Positions 1-12,015 of a DNA stretch of 64,000 bases are shown here, one piece after another; the stretch's first letter is position 1, and the number at the start of each line of letters is the position of its first letter. The notes under the pieces were generated by a model. The model was not told the DNA's origin. It did no database searches and worked only from the letters and a program-made list of their open reading frames with translations. This DNA comes from Corbicula japonica (Eukaryota; Mollusca; Bivalvia; Venerida; Cyrenidae): positions 1,426,001 through 1,490,000 of the forward strand of contig JAZAYU010000079.1 of NCBI GenBank assembly GCA_038501625.1, given 5' to 3'. Both the position numbers and the translations under genes were made by a program.

Positions 1-53
1 AGTAGTGTTTCAGACAATTGCTGTACATGATACCCAATGTTTATACATTTCAG

Positions 54-146
54 AATCATGAACGAGGTCTCAACAGCATGAGTCTAGATGACATTGAAAG
101 GTTGGCAGCAAGAAAGCTGGAACTTTCTCATCCACAGAACACTTGA
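54..146 (+). CDS. Terminal coding exon of an unrecognised gene (partial)
   Basis: A splice acceptor (TTTATACATTTCAG) is followed by an open stretch in phase 0 that ends at TGA 144-146. It encodes 31 codons including the stop, with a hydrophilic, probably helical tail (MSLDDIERLAARKLELSHPQ). The rest of the gene lies to the left of the window. I do not recognise the family. The exon is convergent with PSMA5. An ATTAAA polyadenylation signal at 449-454 fits a short 3' UTR. The exon call rests on the acceptor plus clean codon structure; the function is unknown. Confidence 0.5.
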   Translation, partial: NHERGLNSMSLDDIERLAARKLELSHPQNT

Positions 147-694
147 CAGAACTTTTTCTTCAAATCCAAAATGAACTCATAGTAGCTGATGTGGCAGTCA
201 TATAAAATAACATCGGAAGATCAGTTTTAGTCCAAATGCAATAAGCTTAAAGATTTGTGAAAGTTGGCGGTGCTATTTAGTGTAAACATCAAAAAATCTT
301 TCTAGTCTTAAACAGGAGATTGTTTGCAGGTGAGCAACTGCTAGGAAGTTGCAAAGGAAAATATTGACTAGATACTGCAGATGACTTCATTATAACAACA
401 AAGACACTAATAACATGTTGTAACTGAATGTTTTACTCTAATCTAGAGATTAAAGTTAATTTTAAATAGTACGATGGCTACATTAAGGAGTCAGTGGCTC
501 TATATATACATATATAGCAGTCAATGTGCCACAAATTTGTATGTTGTTGAAAAATGGTTGAATAACTGTGAAGTTAAGGAATTTATTGTTGATTCAATGT
601 ATAATAAGGATCATTTGTTATCAAGGTTGAAGAAAATTATTCAATGTATCTTCAGTTGATACTAAATGTTGATTTTGACTTTTATTTACAAATA
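147..694 (+). other. Probable 3' UTR and flank of the left-edge gene
   Basis: AT-rich sequence after the stop at 144-146, with an ATTAAA signal at 449-454. A 61-codon open frame at 474-659 shows no recognisable protein character and is probably chance. Nothing else is visible before the MITE at 695. Confidence 0.4.
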
Positions 695-1506
695 CAGTGG
701 AATTGCGATAACTTAAACGCGATAATTCAAAATGACGGTTAAACTCAAAGACAGTCGCCAATTTTCCTTAAATATTTAACTGAAAAAAAGTTGTGATAAC
801 TCGAAACCCAATAACTCGAAATTTTCAATATCTCGAACATATGAATAAGTCCCTTGAATAAGAAATAAGCACAAGTTGATCACGATAACTCGAAGTACTT
901 GTATTGACACGATTTTTCACACTTCCCGGGCGAATGTTCGGAGTCTTTTGTTTATCACCAACATGTCAAAAAGAGTTGTTAGTAGCACGACATTGTAATG
1001 ACATGTTTGTGAAGCAAACAGAGTGATTTGCCTCAAATTAGTGTCAAACATTTAGAGTTGTTAATTTTCCTTTCTATAAAACAACTTTTCATTAATGTAT
1101 CAATGAGCAAACAACACAACACTTTGCATATGACATTTATAACGAAAAATAATAAATTATTAATATCATTTTTTCCGAGTAATCTTGTGAAGGGCCTGTA
1201 AATTGAGATGATACCTGGATCAGAAAACAACATTTTCTATTCCAAGAAATGTTCAGTGTTTGTACAATGATATTTGTTAAAATTTATGAAAATCTTGTTT
1301 CTTCATCGATCTTTATTTATATAAGGATTCACCAAAATAAAACTAAGTAATAAAATTATTAGAAAATAATTATCTTGTTTTATTGAGCAAACTTGACAAC
1401 AAACATTTGTCATGTACGTCCCGTATGCTACCGCGATAACTAAGTTCGTGATAATTCAAAGTAAATCTTCAATCCCTTGGGACTTTGAGTTATCGCTATT
1501 CGACTG
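695..1506. mobile_element. pogo/Tigger-type MITE, 812 bp
   Basis: The left end reads TA-CAGTGGAATTGCGATAACT. The right end, reverse complemented, reads CAGTCGAATAGCGATAACT. CAGT-start termini followed by GATAACT are typical of pogo/Tigger elements of the Tc1/mariner superfamily. The left TA target dinucleotide is present and the right one is degraded. Motifs like GATAACTCGAA recur just inside both ends. There is no transposase; open frames inside are spurious. Confidence 0.65.
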
Positions 1507-1746
1507 CATCGTAATTACAACATTGACCATCTATGAAAATCAATTGAATTTCATATTTCCTGTAGGTTGACATAAAAAAACTGATGTGATACTTTTATAT
1601 TTATTGCCAGTTGACATTGAAATTCGATGTCAGTTTATGAAGTTAAAGAAAAGGTTATGAAATTATTGTAGAACATTGGATTACAGTAACTGTAGATTTT
1701 TATAAAATTTGCTTATTACTTTAAAATTTGTTCCAGTCATGATTTT

Positions 1747-2200
1747 TATCCCCTGCCAATGAAATCCCAAGGGGGATATTGTTTTGGCATTGTCTGTCTG
1801 TATGTACATCCATCCAAATTTTGTTTCTGCACTATTTCACTGCAACAGCTGGATGGATTTCAACAAAACTGGGAACCATCAATACCAAGTGGAGATGCTC
1901 AAATTGTTGTCTTGTTCCTGTCAGACCTTTTAACAAAGAGTTTTTGCCCTTTGATAAGTTATGCAATATGCATATAGAGCAGTATTCTGTTCCACTTTTT
2001 CTCTGCAACTGCTGGCTGGATTTCGCATATCACTGTCTTGTTCTGGTCAGACCCTTCAACAGAGTTAATGCCCTTGATAAGTTACATGTATGTAATATTC
2101 ATTTCCACGCTATTTTTTCCAACTGCTTATGTCATGATGATAAAGCCAAATGTCTCCAGTTGTTGCGTTGGTAATAACTTTTACTGGGCAAGGGATATAA
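1747..2200 (+). repeat. Degenerate copy of the hairpin-headed, tandem-cored repeat class
   Basis: Begins with a CCCCTGCCAATGAAAT...GGGGGATA hairpin, then a TGTCTGTCTGT run and degenerate repeated units (TGGATTTCAACAAAACTGG; CTGTCAGACC). The same head architecture is seen at 55046. The 131-codon open frame at 1779-2174 lies entirely inside this repeat and is not a gene. Confidence 0.4.
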
Positions 2201-2250
2201 ATTCAATGAATTTGCTTTTTGATATTGTATTCAATGCTTCTTATACATTG

Positions 2251-2454
2251 TGCGACCAGTGTAAAACCAGATAAGCTGGCACATCCCTGCCATCTAATCT
2301 GGATGTACCCTGGTCACTTTTTTGTCAGAAATAACAATGAATTAAAAGCCAAAACTGTAGATCCTAATTAGAGAGCATGCATGTGCCATCAGATCTGGAT
2401 CTGCACTGTTCGCTTATGGTATAACAGCCATATCCCATGGAGTAAACGCTTAAA
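2251..2454. mobile_element. Decayed TTAA-type MITE
   Basis: Contains the family core (GCGACCAGTGTA ... CCATCTAATCTGGATGTA ... GATCTGGATCTGCACTGTTCGC) and ends near TAAACGCTTAA. The left terminus is missing. Confidence 0.45.
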
Positions 2455-2860
2455 TATATTGTGAACTATTAAGGCCATATTATTTTATAAAAGGATTTTA
2501 AGGAAAAACTTGCATATTTTGACCATTAAATTTTCTATTCATTTTAATTCTCATAATTCATTAGATAATGGCAATTTTCCAGTCCATTAATACAGATATA
2601 ATCATATATTGACAATGTTTCCAATAAAATGCAAACATTTATCATTTCATACCCATGCTTTACTTTAAAAAGTTAACTAAGTTTCCAAATGTAAGAAAAT
2701 TCTTAGTTTTTAACTTTTTGTTTTATGAATACAACCCCTGAACTACTTTCCATCAAACTGCTGTCAAGACCAATTTTGCCAAGTTACAGTTTTACTGTAT
2801 ATGAAAATATTACTGGCTTGTCTTTGCTTTTACATTAAAAAGAAAAATATGTAAGGAAAT

Positions 2861-2870
2861 TTTATTTATT
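2861..2870 (-). terminator. Candidate PSMA5 polyadenylation signals
   Basis: The plus strand reads TTTATTTATT, giving two overlapping AATAAA signals on the minus strand about 190 bp downstream of the PSMA5 stop codon. The position is plausible; the actual cleavage site is not visible. Confidence 0.45.
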
Positions 2871-3058
2871 AATGTGTGAACATAAATATGAAATGATACA
2901 CAAAGATCAATGATTGATAAGCACTTTGTATTATGTTGTTTCTTTCAAAATCCCACAAATAACAATGTCATAACATGAAAACACTTCTGCTTATTTCCCA
3001 GCTGTTTGTAAATTTGGACTTATGTAATCAACATTGAAATCCAGAGACAGAGATGAAA

Positions 3059-6000
3059 TCAAATGTCCTTTATCACTTCTTCTAATTCCTGTTTGCTAAA
3101 TACATGGAACTTCCTCTCAGGGGTCACTGTTGACATCTGAAATAAAGAAAAGATAAATCTTGTAAAGGTGACAATACAATATAATAAATCAATTAAACTG
3201 AAGTATTAACAATTTGAAAAACACCAGCTCCTGCTGGTGCTGGAAGAAAAAACAACAACATTGATGATCTTTCCAGAGTAAATAATGGTAAAAAGTAAGT
3301 TTTATCTTGTGTTGCAATAAGAGTGACTGCTTCAATCCAACTAGTTGATCTTATCTAAATATTGTGTCCAAAAATATTCAGAAGACTGGGATTAAAGTTT
3401 TCGAAGTTGCCGAGTGGACATTCCTACTCTGTTAAAAATAAGCAACTGAAGTGCCATTATTCTGAATCGTCAATTGGCTGGTTATCAACTTTGCCACTTG
3501 AAGATGAAAGATAGCTTTTCAAGCTGGAGATTGGACAGAGCTAACTTGGTCAAGTATCAGCAATAAAAGGAGCTATTCCGTTGACTGGAGCAATCTCACT
3601 TGTTATTGAACCTTGCCAATATATTAGGTCTATAAACATGCTAACGTTTGGTGAAGACTGGACAAGTATTATTCTTTTTAGAAAGCAGACGATGTGGACA
3701 CCACCTACTCACAGCAGATGATCCCATAATACCTGTCAAAACTGGCATTAAAAACTCTAGTGGCTTCACAGGAATAAGGTCAATAAACTGGTCATTTATG
3801 TTAAACGGTATGGCTGAAATTCTCATGCATTGTCTAATACAGTAATGATGTTTAGATAGATAGTTAACACAAACTGAATTACATATTTCATTTTCATACC
3901 TCTACATTGGTGGAGTTGAGTTTTTCTTCCATTACTTGTTTTAATATTGTAAGTGCACTTTTACATGCCTCCTTTAGTGTCATGGACTGAAAATAAACAA
4001 AACTGCTGAGAACGATAATTTCAACAGATTAGCATTTTTTTTAAATTTCAACTTTCTCGGATACAAAAAGCTTGAGCTACAACAAAGAAAATGAGAAAAA
4101 AACTTTAATTCATTGTAACTTACAATAATTATAAGTGCAGTCAGTGTTGTTTTTTTTTAGAGACAAGAGGCAAGTAATAGTAGTTAGAAGAAAACTAAAT
4201 TGTCAATCCAGACAACTAGCCTGTTTTGTTCTTACTATCAATTTGTTGTTACCTCTGTGAAAAATATGTTTGATATTAATGATATTTAATATTTTGTGAC
4301 ATATTTTAAAATATTGATGTACAAGTATGATATTATGAATCAATTCCTGACTGATGCAACAGAATCAGAAAATTAAATCAAAATGCCAGCAAGGATGTTT
4401 GAAGATTCAAAGTCTAGAGAAAACACCTGTGAATATCATCATAACTTTAAAATTTTCATTTACCTGCTAATACCACACAATCTTATATAAACAAGGACTG
4501 ACCTTGTGGTAGACATCTTGTAGAGCCTGCTGTGCCCCTTCTGAGCCAGACCCAATAGCCTTAGCCTCATACTTGATAAATGTCCCTGATGGGTCCATGT
4601 GATACCTAAATAAACAAAGCAAGATGAATTGCAAATGTTACTGTTTATCAGTATTTTTGCAACTTAACTTTTTTTATTAAACTACAAAAACAGAAGAATG
4701 TTTTAATTTATTTTTTTTAATTATAAATACAGCTTGGAATATGAATTTGCGTAACATTACTCAGAACCTAATCTTGTTTTCTGATAATGGTGATGGTGTA
4801 TAACTTACAACTGAGGTCCCTCCTTGTCTATACCGGCAAACAACAGAGCTACACCAAACGGACGACTCTGAAAATAGAACAGGACACGAAATGTACACTT
4901 ACTTGTGATTCACCTTTTACCTATTCACCTATTTTAGTGCATTTATCAAACATGCACTTACCTGTAGTACAGTTACTATAATTGAGTATAAACCCTTTAC
5001 TCCATAGATACACCTTTATTGCGTGGGCGAACAATGTAGATCCAGATCAGCTGCCACATCTGTGCCATCTGATCTGGATCTGCACTGTTGGCTTTTTGAT
5101 GTGTAAGGTTATTTCTGACCAAAATGCAACCAGTGCAGATCCTGATTAGATGACACGGATGTGCCGGCTGAGCTGGATCTACACTTGTCGCACATGCGTA
5201 AAAATGCATATATATGGAGGAAAAGGATTAAACATAACTTTGCAGTGAAAAATTAAAGGATTTTTAGTTTTAACAAAACTAAAACATCTTTTTGTGGAAA
5301 TTGATATCTTTTCCAGAACTTCAGCTAAATTTAAAAAATTTAAGAAATTTCCCGGTTTTAAGAACTGCACGGGAAACCTGAATTAAAAAGTACAAAAGTT
5401 ACTAACTTGTACACCAGTTAGCACACAAAGTATCTTGATCTTAGTTATAAAAGGCCAAAATTTGATCAAACTGAAAGACAGAGTAATACATGTAGTTGGT
5501 GGCAAACTCACTTGAGATATGACGGTGAACATCAGCACAAAGTTTGAAGGCTACATCCATAACCATAGTACTTTGTAAGAAATAAGGAGGTTGCACACAA
5601 ACTTAAACCTAAATATCAAAGTGAATAGATTTATCATTCTTCAAATAGACATGCTAATAAAATGGTGTAGAACCTTTGTTTATTATAGCAAGCCTGTATT
5701 ACCTTTCTGCTATCTGATTATGATCTACACTCTTTGACTCTTGGTCATAAGTTGCCTAATGATCCTTACAGTAAACAGTGTGTAGATCCTGATCAGAGAT
5801 CAGGTATGTGCCGACTATTTCAGATCTACAATGTTCACACATGTGATAAAACCTGTATAAATAGCATAAAAGTTAAAGTTGTAAATAAATAAAACAAACC
5901 ATGACAGCCTGATCCGAGTCATCATCTCCAAAGGCAAGTGCGAGATTACTGACAGCCTGAGTGACACTCTCAACAGACATTTTCTCATTGTAGATAAACC

Positions 6001-9000
6001 AGTGATTCTAAAACACAAAGGCAGAAATGATTAACAAGGTAACACAACAATACACACAAAATAATCTATAAAAAAATTCTGCCAAATTATTATTACAAAT
6101 TTCGACTGTGGCTTTCAACCAAAACATCAAAACTGTGGCGCGGCTACTGATATTTTCGTTGAGAAATAGATGGAAAGTTTAATTGACAGAAAGCTGTTTA
6201 TAGTTAATCACGCCTTAAGGTTTTTTTACTTAAAACCACACCTTTTGTAATTGTGTCAGTGCTACATGAACCATTTATATCGCTAGAAATTTCAGTTCAA
6301 CATCTGCAAAGAGAATGAATCCAGTGAAAAAAATTGATTGACAGCAAAACCTAATTTTAAACAAGAATGCAGCGTCTTCTGATTGGAGCTGCAGTTCTTA
6401 AAGCGGTGGCATGAAAAAAAACATGTTTGGCATCTTGTGAAGTGTTGCAGTGCAACAGATGTTTACGGAGGTCACTCACTGGGTCAATATCTAATTGAAA
6501 TCGAATTTTGTACATTGTAGTAACATGTAAAAATCCAACCAAATTATAGTGCCTCTAGCTGGGAGCGAATGAACCGTACACAAAATCATGATTGGGTGAT
6601 TGGGTGGAACAGACAAACCTATAGGATGAGTATGATTCCTATATATCCCCATAAACTTAGTTTGCTGGGGAATAATGATGGACCACAATTTACAAATTGG
6701 AGTGTGTTCAAGAAATCTAAACAAACATAAGCTGTCATTTTCAAGAGTATATTACAAACTGTATGTTTTATTGTTTGGATTACCTGTGCCTCCACTCGAG
6801 CTCTGTCAACAAGGGTCCTCGAGTCGGCTATCAATCCACTCATAGCACAACCTGCAAAAACAGGAAAGGCCATTTTAACATATATTTTGTAGTTGTGATG
6901 TTTAAATCCTGACTGAAGGCATCATTTGGGGCAGTTCACAAGGCAGAAAAACAGTTAATTTTTAAAGATTTAATTACAATGAAAATAATGACTTTCATAG
7001 CACATGTAGTCAGCATGCTACCGCCTATGACCCGTTTACACTAAGTATCAAGATGACTTTTCCAGCATAGTAAAAAGGTGCCTGGTCACTTATCAGTTAT
7101 TTATAATTTCAACTGTAGAAAACCAGTCCTGTAAACAAAGGGGATAAAAATTGAAGATAGTAAAACTTAGATGAAACATAGATCTGGTAATAATAGAATA
7201 GTTCTGTAAACCTTATGTAGGCGTAAGCAAAAAGTGATAAATTCATCAAATACTGAAAATAAATTATCATGATTGTGAACAGTTTATTTCATTGTTAAAA
7301 ACCTCCGCAAATTCCTCAATCTTGAAGAAATGCTTGTAAAGGAAACTAGAGCTATCACTGAAGGTGATTAATACCCCCGCAATTCTGCTTTGTCAGAGTA
7401 TACAGAAATGATGTTTGCATCTTTCATGGGTGAAAGTTGAAAAATAATTGAAATCCTGAAAATTTGCTGGGGGTCCAGGGGGCCGCTAGATCTCCGGTAG
7501 GTCCAGGGCAAAGCCCTGGTGGGGGACAAGAGAGTCAGAGCCCCCCGAAGCTTCTGGAAGATAGCAATTTATATACCATTGGGAAGCCATTTCTTAAGTG
7601 CATTTGAGCTTTTTTGAAACACAAAATTAAGACATCTGGAGGCATGGGTTTATCATTTATTGTCATTTATCTTAATCAACTATGCCTCTCAATTCAGTGA
7701 AAATTCTCCATAAACAAAAATTATAGAACTGCATGAATATTTTCAATAATTATGAAATTGACGGTAGTTGTTTATTTCTGCTGGGTTTTTTGTTTTGTTT
7801 TTTTTTATAATAAATATCTCCAATACAAAGTATGTACATAATTTGTGAGCATTTTAGTTTCAAAAGTACATCATTGGACGGCATATTCTGATGTAGACCT
7901 ACTTTCATTTTGTGTAGTCCGAGATTACATTTTCTCGCGGCATAACAATTTTAGAAAATCAAACATAGGACTATATCCGCCTACCGATACAAGGCCATTT
8001 CAGTTGCATAATAATTACATACATATTACTTTACGCAGTCTCTGCGTAAGAAAAAAAAATCGAGCATCTTCTGAGTATTGTTTTACAATCTGTATTTAAA
8101 TTTACGCACACAGCTACACGACCTTCACCCGGGCACATGTTGTTATTTTTCCGAGAGGGATAAGAATAATGACGTCATTTGGAGAGCTAATGCTAACGAA
8201 ACCAATCGTAGGACTATATCCGCCTACCGATACAAGTCCATTTCAGTTGCATGATAATTACATACATATTACTTACTACGCTGTCTCTGTGTCAGAAAAA
8301 AAACAATTGAGCATCTTCTGAGTATTTTTTTTACAATCTGTTGATAAGCACACAGCTACTCGACCTTCACCTGGGCACATGTTGTTATTCTTCCGAGAGG
8401 GATAAGAATAATGATGTCATTTGGTGAGCTAATGCTATCGCCACGTGCATGTAAAGCAAAAGTTGTGTTTAAAAATAGCGACTTGGGTTTTCACCGGATG
8501 TAAACAAAGCTGTAAAAGTAGTTGACGTCACAAGGTTTTGTTGAATGGTGCTCCCCTTCCAAAAAATAATGGACTGATCCAAATGAAAAAAAATATGTCA
8601 TGCAAATCTAATCACGAACATATGTTAAAAGTTTGAAAACTGGAGAAGTAGTTTGTGTCATAAGATTTTGTTAAATAATGCTCCCCTCCAACCAGAAATG
8701 GACTGATCCATTAAAAACATGTCACTAACATGCACACTTCATGCAGAACATATGATTTCAGTTTCAAGTCGATATCTTGAAAACTGTAGAAGTTTGCATA
8801 ACACGATTTTGTTAAATCATGTCCCGTGCAAAAAAAATGGACTGATCCACACAAAAAATAAGTCACGCACATCTACACTTCATGCTGAACATATGTTGAA
8901 AGTTTCAAGTTAATATCTTTAAAACTGTAGAAGTAGTTCGTGTCACAAGATTTTGTTGAATCATGCTCCCCTGCTAAAAAATAATGGACTGATCCACATG

Positions 9001-11708
9001 AAATAAAGTATGTCATGGAAATCTACTCACAAATGTATATTTAAAGTTTGAAAACTGGAGAAGTAGTTTGCATCATAAGATTTAAAATAAAAGATTTTGT
9101 TAAATAATGCTCACCTGCAAAAAATAATGGACTGATCCACAAAAAATATGTCGCTGACATACACACTTCATGCAGAACATACAATTTTGGTTTCAAGTCG
9201 GTATCTTGAAAACTGTAGAAGTTTGCATAAAACAATTTTGTTAAATCATGTCCCCTGCAAAAAATAATGGACTGATCCACACGAAAAATATGTCACGCAC
9301 ATCTACACTTCATGCCGAACATATGTTTAAAGTTTCAAGTCAATATCTTAAAAACTGTAGAAGTAGTTCGTGTCACAAGATTTTGTTGAATCATACTCCC
9401 CTGCTAAAAAATAATGGACTGATCCACATGAAACAAAGTATGTCATGGAAATCTACTCACAAACGTATGTTTAAAGTTTGAAAACTGGAGAAGTAGTTTG
9501 CGTCATAAGATTTTAAATAAAAGATTTTGTTAAATCATGTCCCCTGCAAAAAATAATGGACTGATCCACACGAAAAATATGTCATGCACATCTACACTTC
9601 ATGCCGAACACATGTATAAAGTTTCAAGTCAATATCTTAACAACTGTAGAAGTAGTTCGCATCACAAGATTTTGTTAAATCATGCTCCCTTCCGAAAAAT
9701 AATGGACTGATCCACATGAGAAAAAAAAATTGGCGCAAATGTACTCACGAACATATATTTAAAGTTTCAAGTCGTTATCTTGAAAACTGTTGACGTAGTA
9801 AGTGTAGAAGTTTGAAAAACCGGATTTTGTTAAATCATGTCCCCTGCAAAAAATAATGGACTGATCCACACGAAAAATATGTCACGCACATCTACACTTC
9901 ATGCCGAACAAATGTATCAAGTTTCAAGTCAATATCTTAAAAACTGTAGAAGTAGTTCGCATCACAAGATTTAGAAGTTTGCATAACAGGATTTTGTTAA
10001 ATCATGTCCCCTGCAAAAAATAATGGACTAATCCACACGAAAAATATGTCACGCACATCTACACTTCATGCCGAACATGTGTATCAAGTTTCAAGTCAAT
10101 ATCTTAAAAACTGTAGAAGTAGTTCGCGTAACAAGATTTTGTTAAATCGTGCTCCCCTCCGAAAAATAATGGACTGATCCACATGAGAAAAAAAATAGTT
10201 CGCGCAAATGTCCTCACGAACATATGGTTAAAGTTTCAAGGCGATATCTTGAAAACTGTTGACGCTGTAAGTGCCACAGACAGACCGCCCAACCAACCAA
10301 CCAACCGGATGATGACTCCTATATACCCCCTATACTTCGTATGTGGGGGTATAATAAGATAAAAACAAACAGGTCAGCTCGAACTTTCATATACATGTAC
10401 ACTGGCACCAGATACCACATTGTGTTACAAATCTAATGTCACAAATAAAGACCATAGACAAGAAAAAGAATGTATATGTCTAACCACAACAACAACACAA
10501 GTTGTGCAAAAATAGGCACAGTTGAGTATATTTTCTTCATTTTATTGGCATAACTGCACTAACCAATATTATACATTGTAATGACCAAGACTGTTGACCT
10601 TTTTTATATGAGGGTAGGACAATTAGAACTTTTAGGTTATTTTTAGATACCAGTCATACCTATATGATCATCTACCTCCAGGATCTTCTCAATACTGCTA
10701 GGCTCAATGAGCGGGGAGGTAACTCTCTTCTCTACTGCTAACACTACTCCTTCATTTGTCTGTATTCCGATTGCAGTAGACCCAAGCTACAAAACGGCAA
10801 TTATTTCATTTAGATACACTCATGGTCAAAAGCTCTGCATGGTTGCTATTTTATTCATATACTCTTTTCATTAACGAATATACCAGGTGAAATGTTTATG
10901 TTACAAGTCCGGTAATTCTGTTGGATAGCCCAGTCAACAGAATTACTGGAAATGTAATGACAAAATTCAACTTAGTAAAACCTTTTAAGCAAAATTTGAT
11001 AGGTTTTGTAAATTATTTGAAGAAACATTTAAAAATATTAACAAATGGCAGTTATAGCCAATGTTAAGTTTTTGTGACGGAGGGAACCACAAATAGACTG
11101 AAGGGAAAAGCGACTACTGCTTAGTATCCCCTTTTCATTAAAGGGGGTGGGTGGGGGCACACACTAATCTTACTCAGGTGCCTTAAAAATATACCAAGTC
11201 CTTACACACTGCTGCCGCTCCCCTTAATGATGCTAGACAAGTTTTCAGTTGAACAATTGTGTCCCCCTAAGGGATTATTAGAATGAAAATGGATAGTTTG
11301 ATGAAGAAATATTAATTTTAATAGCCAATGTTATGTTTTTATGACAAAATCCAAGTACTAAAGGGGCATAGCTTTCTCAAATGTAATCTTGACTGTTTGA
11401 TTTTGGCTTCATTTATAAACCTTGTAATCAATATATTTCAAAAGTTTCTTGAAGAAACATTAGGAAATTAGTCAACATGTTTTTATGAGAGAGAAACTGA
11501 TTGATGGATGGTCATAGTGATTCCTATGTAATGTCTTCTCTATGAAAGTGTTACACAAAAACAGAATTAAAAATGGCATTTTGACAAAATCATCAATCTC
11601 ACAATTACAAACCTTGATAGCTTCAATGGCATATTCCACCTGGAAGAGTCGTCCCTCTGGAGAGAATGTATTCACACCTCTGTCGTACTCAGATCGTGTC
11701 AGAAACAT
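3059..11708 (-). CDS. PSMA5: 20S proteasome subunit alpha type-5, complete, 8 exons
   Basis: Coding exons (minus, 5' to 3'): 11613-11708, 10660-10786, 6784-6851, 5900-6007, 4809-4867, 4503-4605, 3900-3986, 3059-3136. Every junction is GT-AG with matching phase. They join to 726 nt, 241 residues plus stop, the same length as human PSMA5. The N-terminus carries the proteasome alpha signature [20 protein letters not shown], including the YDR gate residues. Exon 3 has [10 protein letters not shown] and the C-terminus ends [14 protein letters not shown] (ELEEVIKDI). Alpha subunits form the outer rings of the 20S core, gate substrate entry and dock regulators; they lack the catalytic threonine. The start codon lies 3 nt after a TTTTAG acceptor-like site, so an untranslated first exon upstream is likely. 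Intron 2 (6852-10659) is mostly repeat DNA. No damage is seen. Confidence 0.98.
4990..5232. mobile_element. TTAA-type MITE in PSMA5 intron 4
   Basis: Ends are TAAACCCTTTACTCCATA and TATGGAGGAAAAGGATTAA, imperfect inverted repeats with TTAA-like flanks. The interior is a large imperfect palindrome (GTAGATCCAGATCAGC on one arm, GCTGAGCTGGATCTACAC on the other). The family is shared with at least twelve other copies in the window. TTAA flanks plus CCC-start termini suggest piggyBac mobilisation; that assignment is inferred. Confidence 0.7.
5690..5860. mobile_element. Fragment of TTAA-type MITE in PSMA5 intron 4
   Basis: Degenerate family core (CTATCTGATTATGATCTACACT ... GTGTAGATCCTGATCAGAG ... 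CAGATCTACAATGTTC). Both termini are lost. It ends about 40 bp from exon 4 (5900-6007). Confidence 0.4.
7371..10357. mobile_element. Tandem-cored element filling PSMA5 intron 2
   Basis: The left edge is AATACCCCCGC. The right edge is a hairpin (TATACCCCCTATAC ... GTATGTGGGGGTATA, 10322-10353), so the ends are short inverted CCCCC/GGGGG repeats. Inside are a GC-rich stretch (7468-7552, related to 43600-43690), a 243-bp tandem duplication (starting near 7968 and 8211), and from about 8560 to 10260 about ten units of roughly 150-180 bp built on AATGGACTGATCCACA, CTACACTTCATGC and ATCTTAAAAACTGTAGAAGT. A CCAACCAACCAACC run precedes the terminal hairpin. No protein is encoded; open frames at 8719-9481 are by-products. 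The left boundary is uncertain. Confidence 0.5.
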
Positions 11709-12015
11709 TATCTAAAATAATAATAATAATCACTTGCAGTGTTCCCATAAGATCTGCTACCATATTAAAAGGATCACTGATAAACTACTTTTTTAATTTG
11801 TTAAGACCAAATAATTATGTAAAAAAACCTTTTGGACCAAAACTTCCTTGCTGAATTTTTAAATCTGTGTTTACATTTGCCCTTTTCAAAATCAAAATTA
11901 TGTTGATTCCCTTTACCTCCAAATATAGTTGGAATGCAAATTTAGAAAACTTGTCATTTGAAAGCAAAGTTCGGTTAGACAGATCATAGTTTCAATCTAT
12001 CAAAACAAAATAAAA
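11709..12015 (-). promoter_or_regulatory. Upstream region of PSMA5
   Basis: Immediately 5' of the PSMA5 start codon the minus strand reads TTATTATTATTTTAG, a good polypyrimidine-plus-AG acceptor, so this stretch is likely a 5' UTR intron rather than the promoter itself. I see no confident promoter motif. Confidence 0.3.

Noticed and set aside
1779..2174. 131-codon plus-strand open frame
   Set aside because: Translation of a degenerate dispersed repeat.
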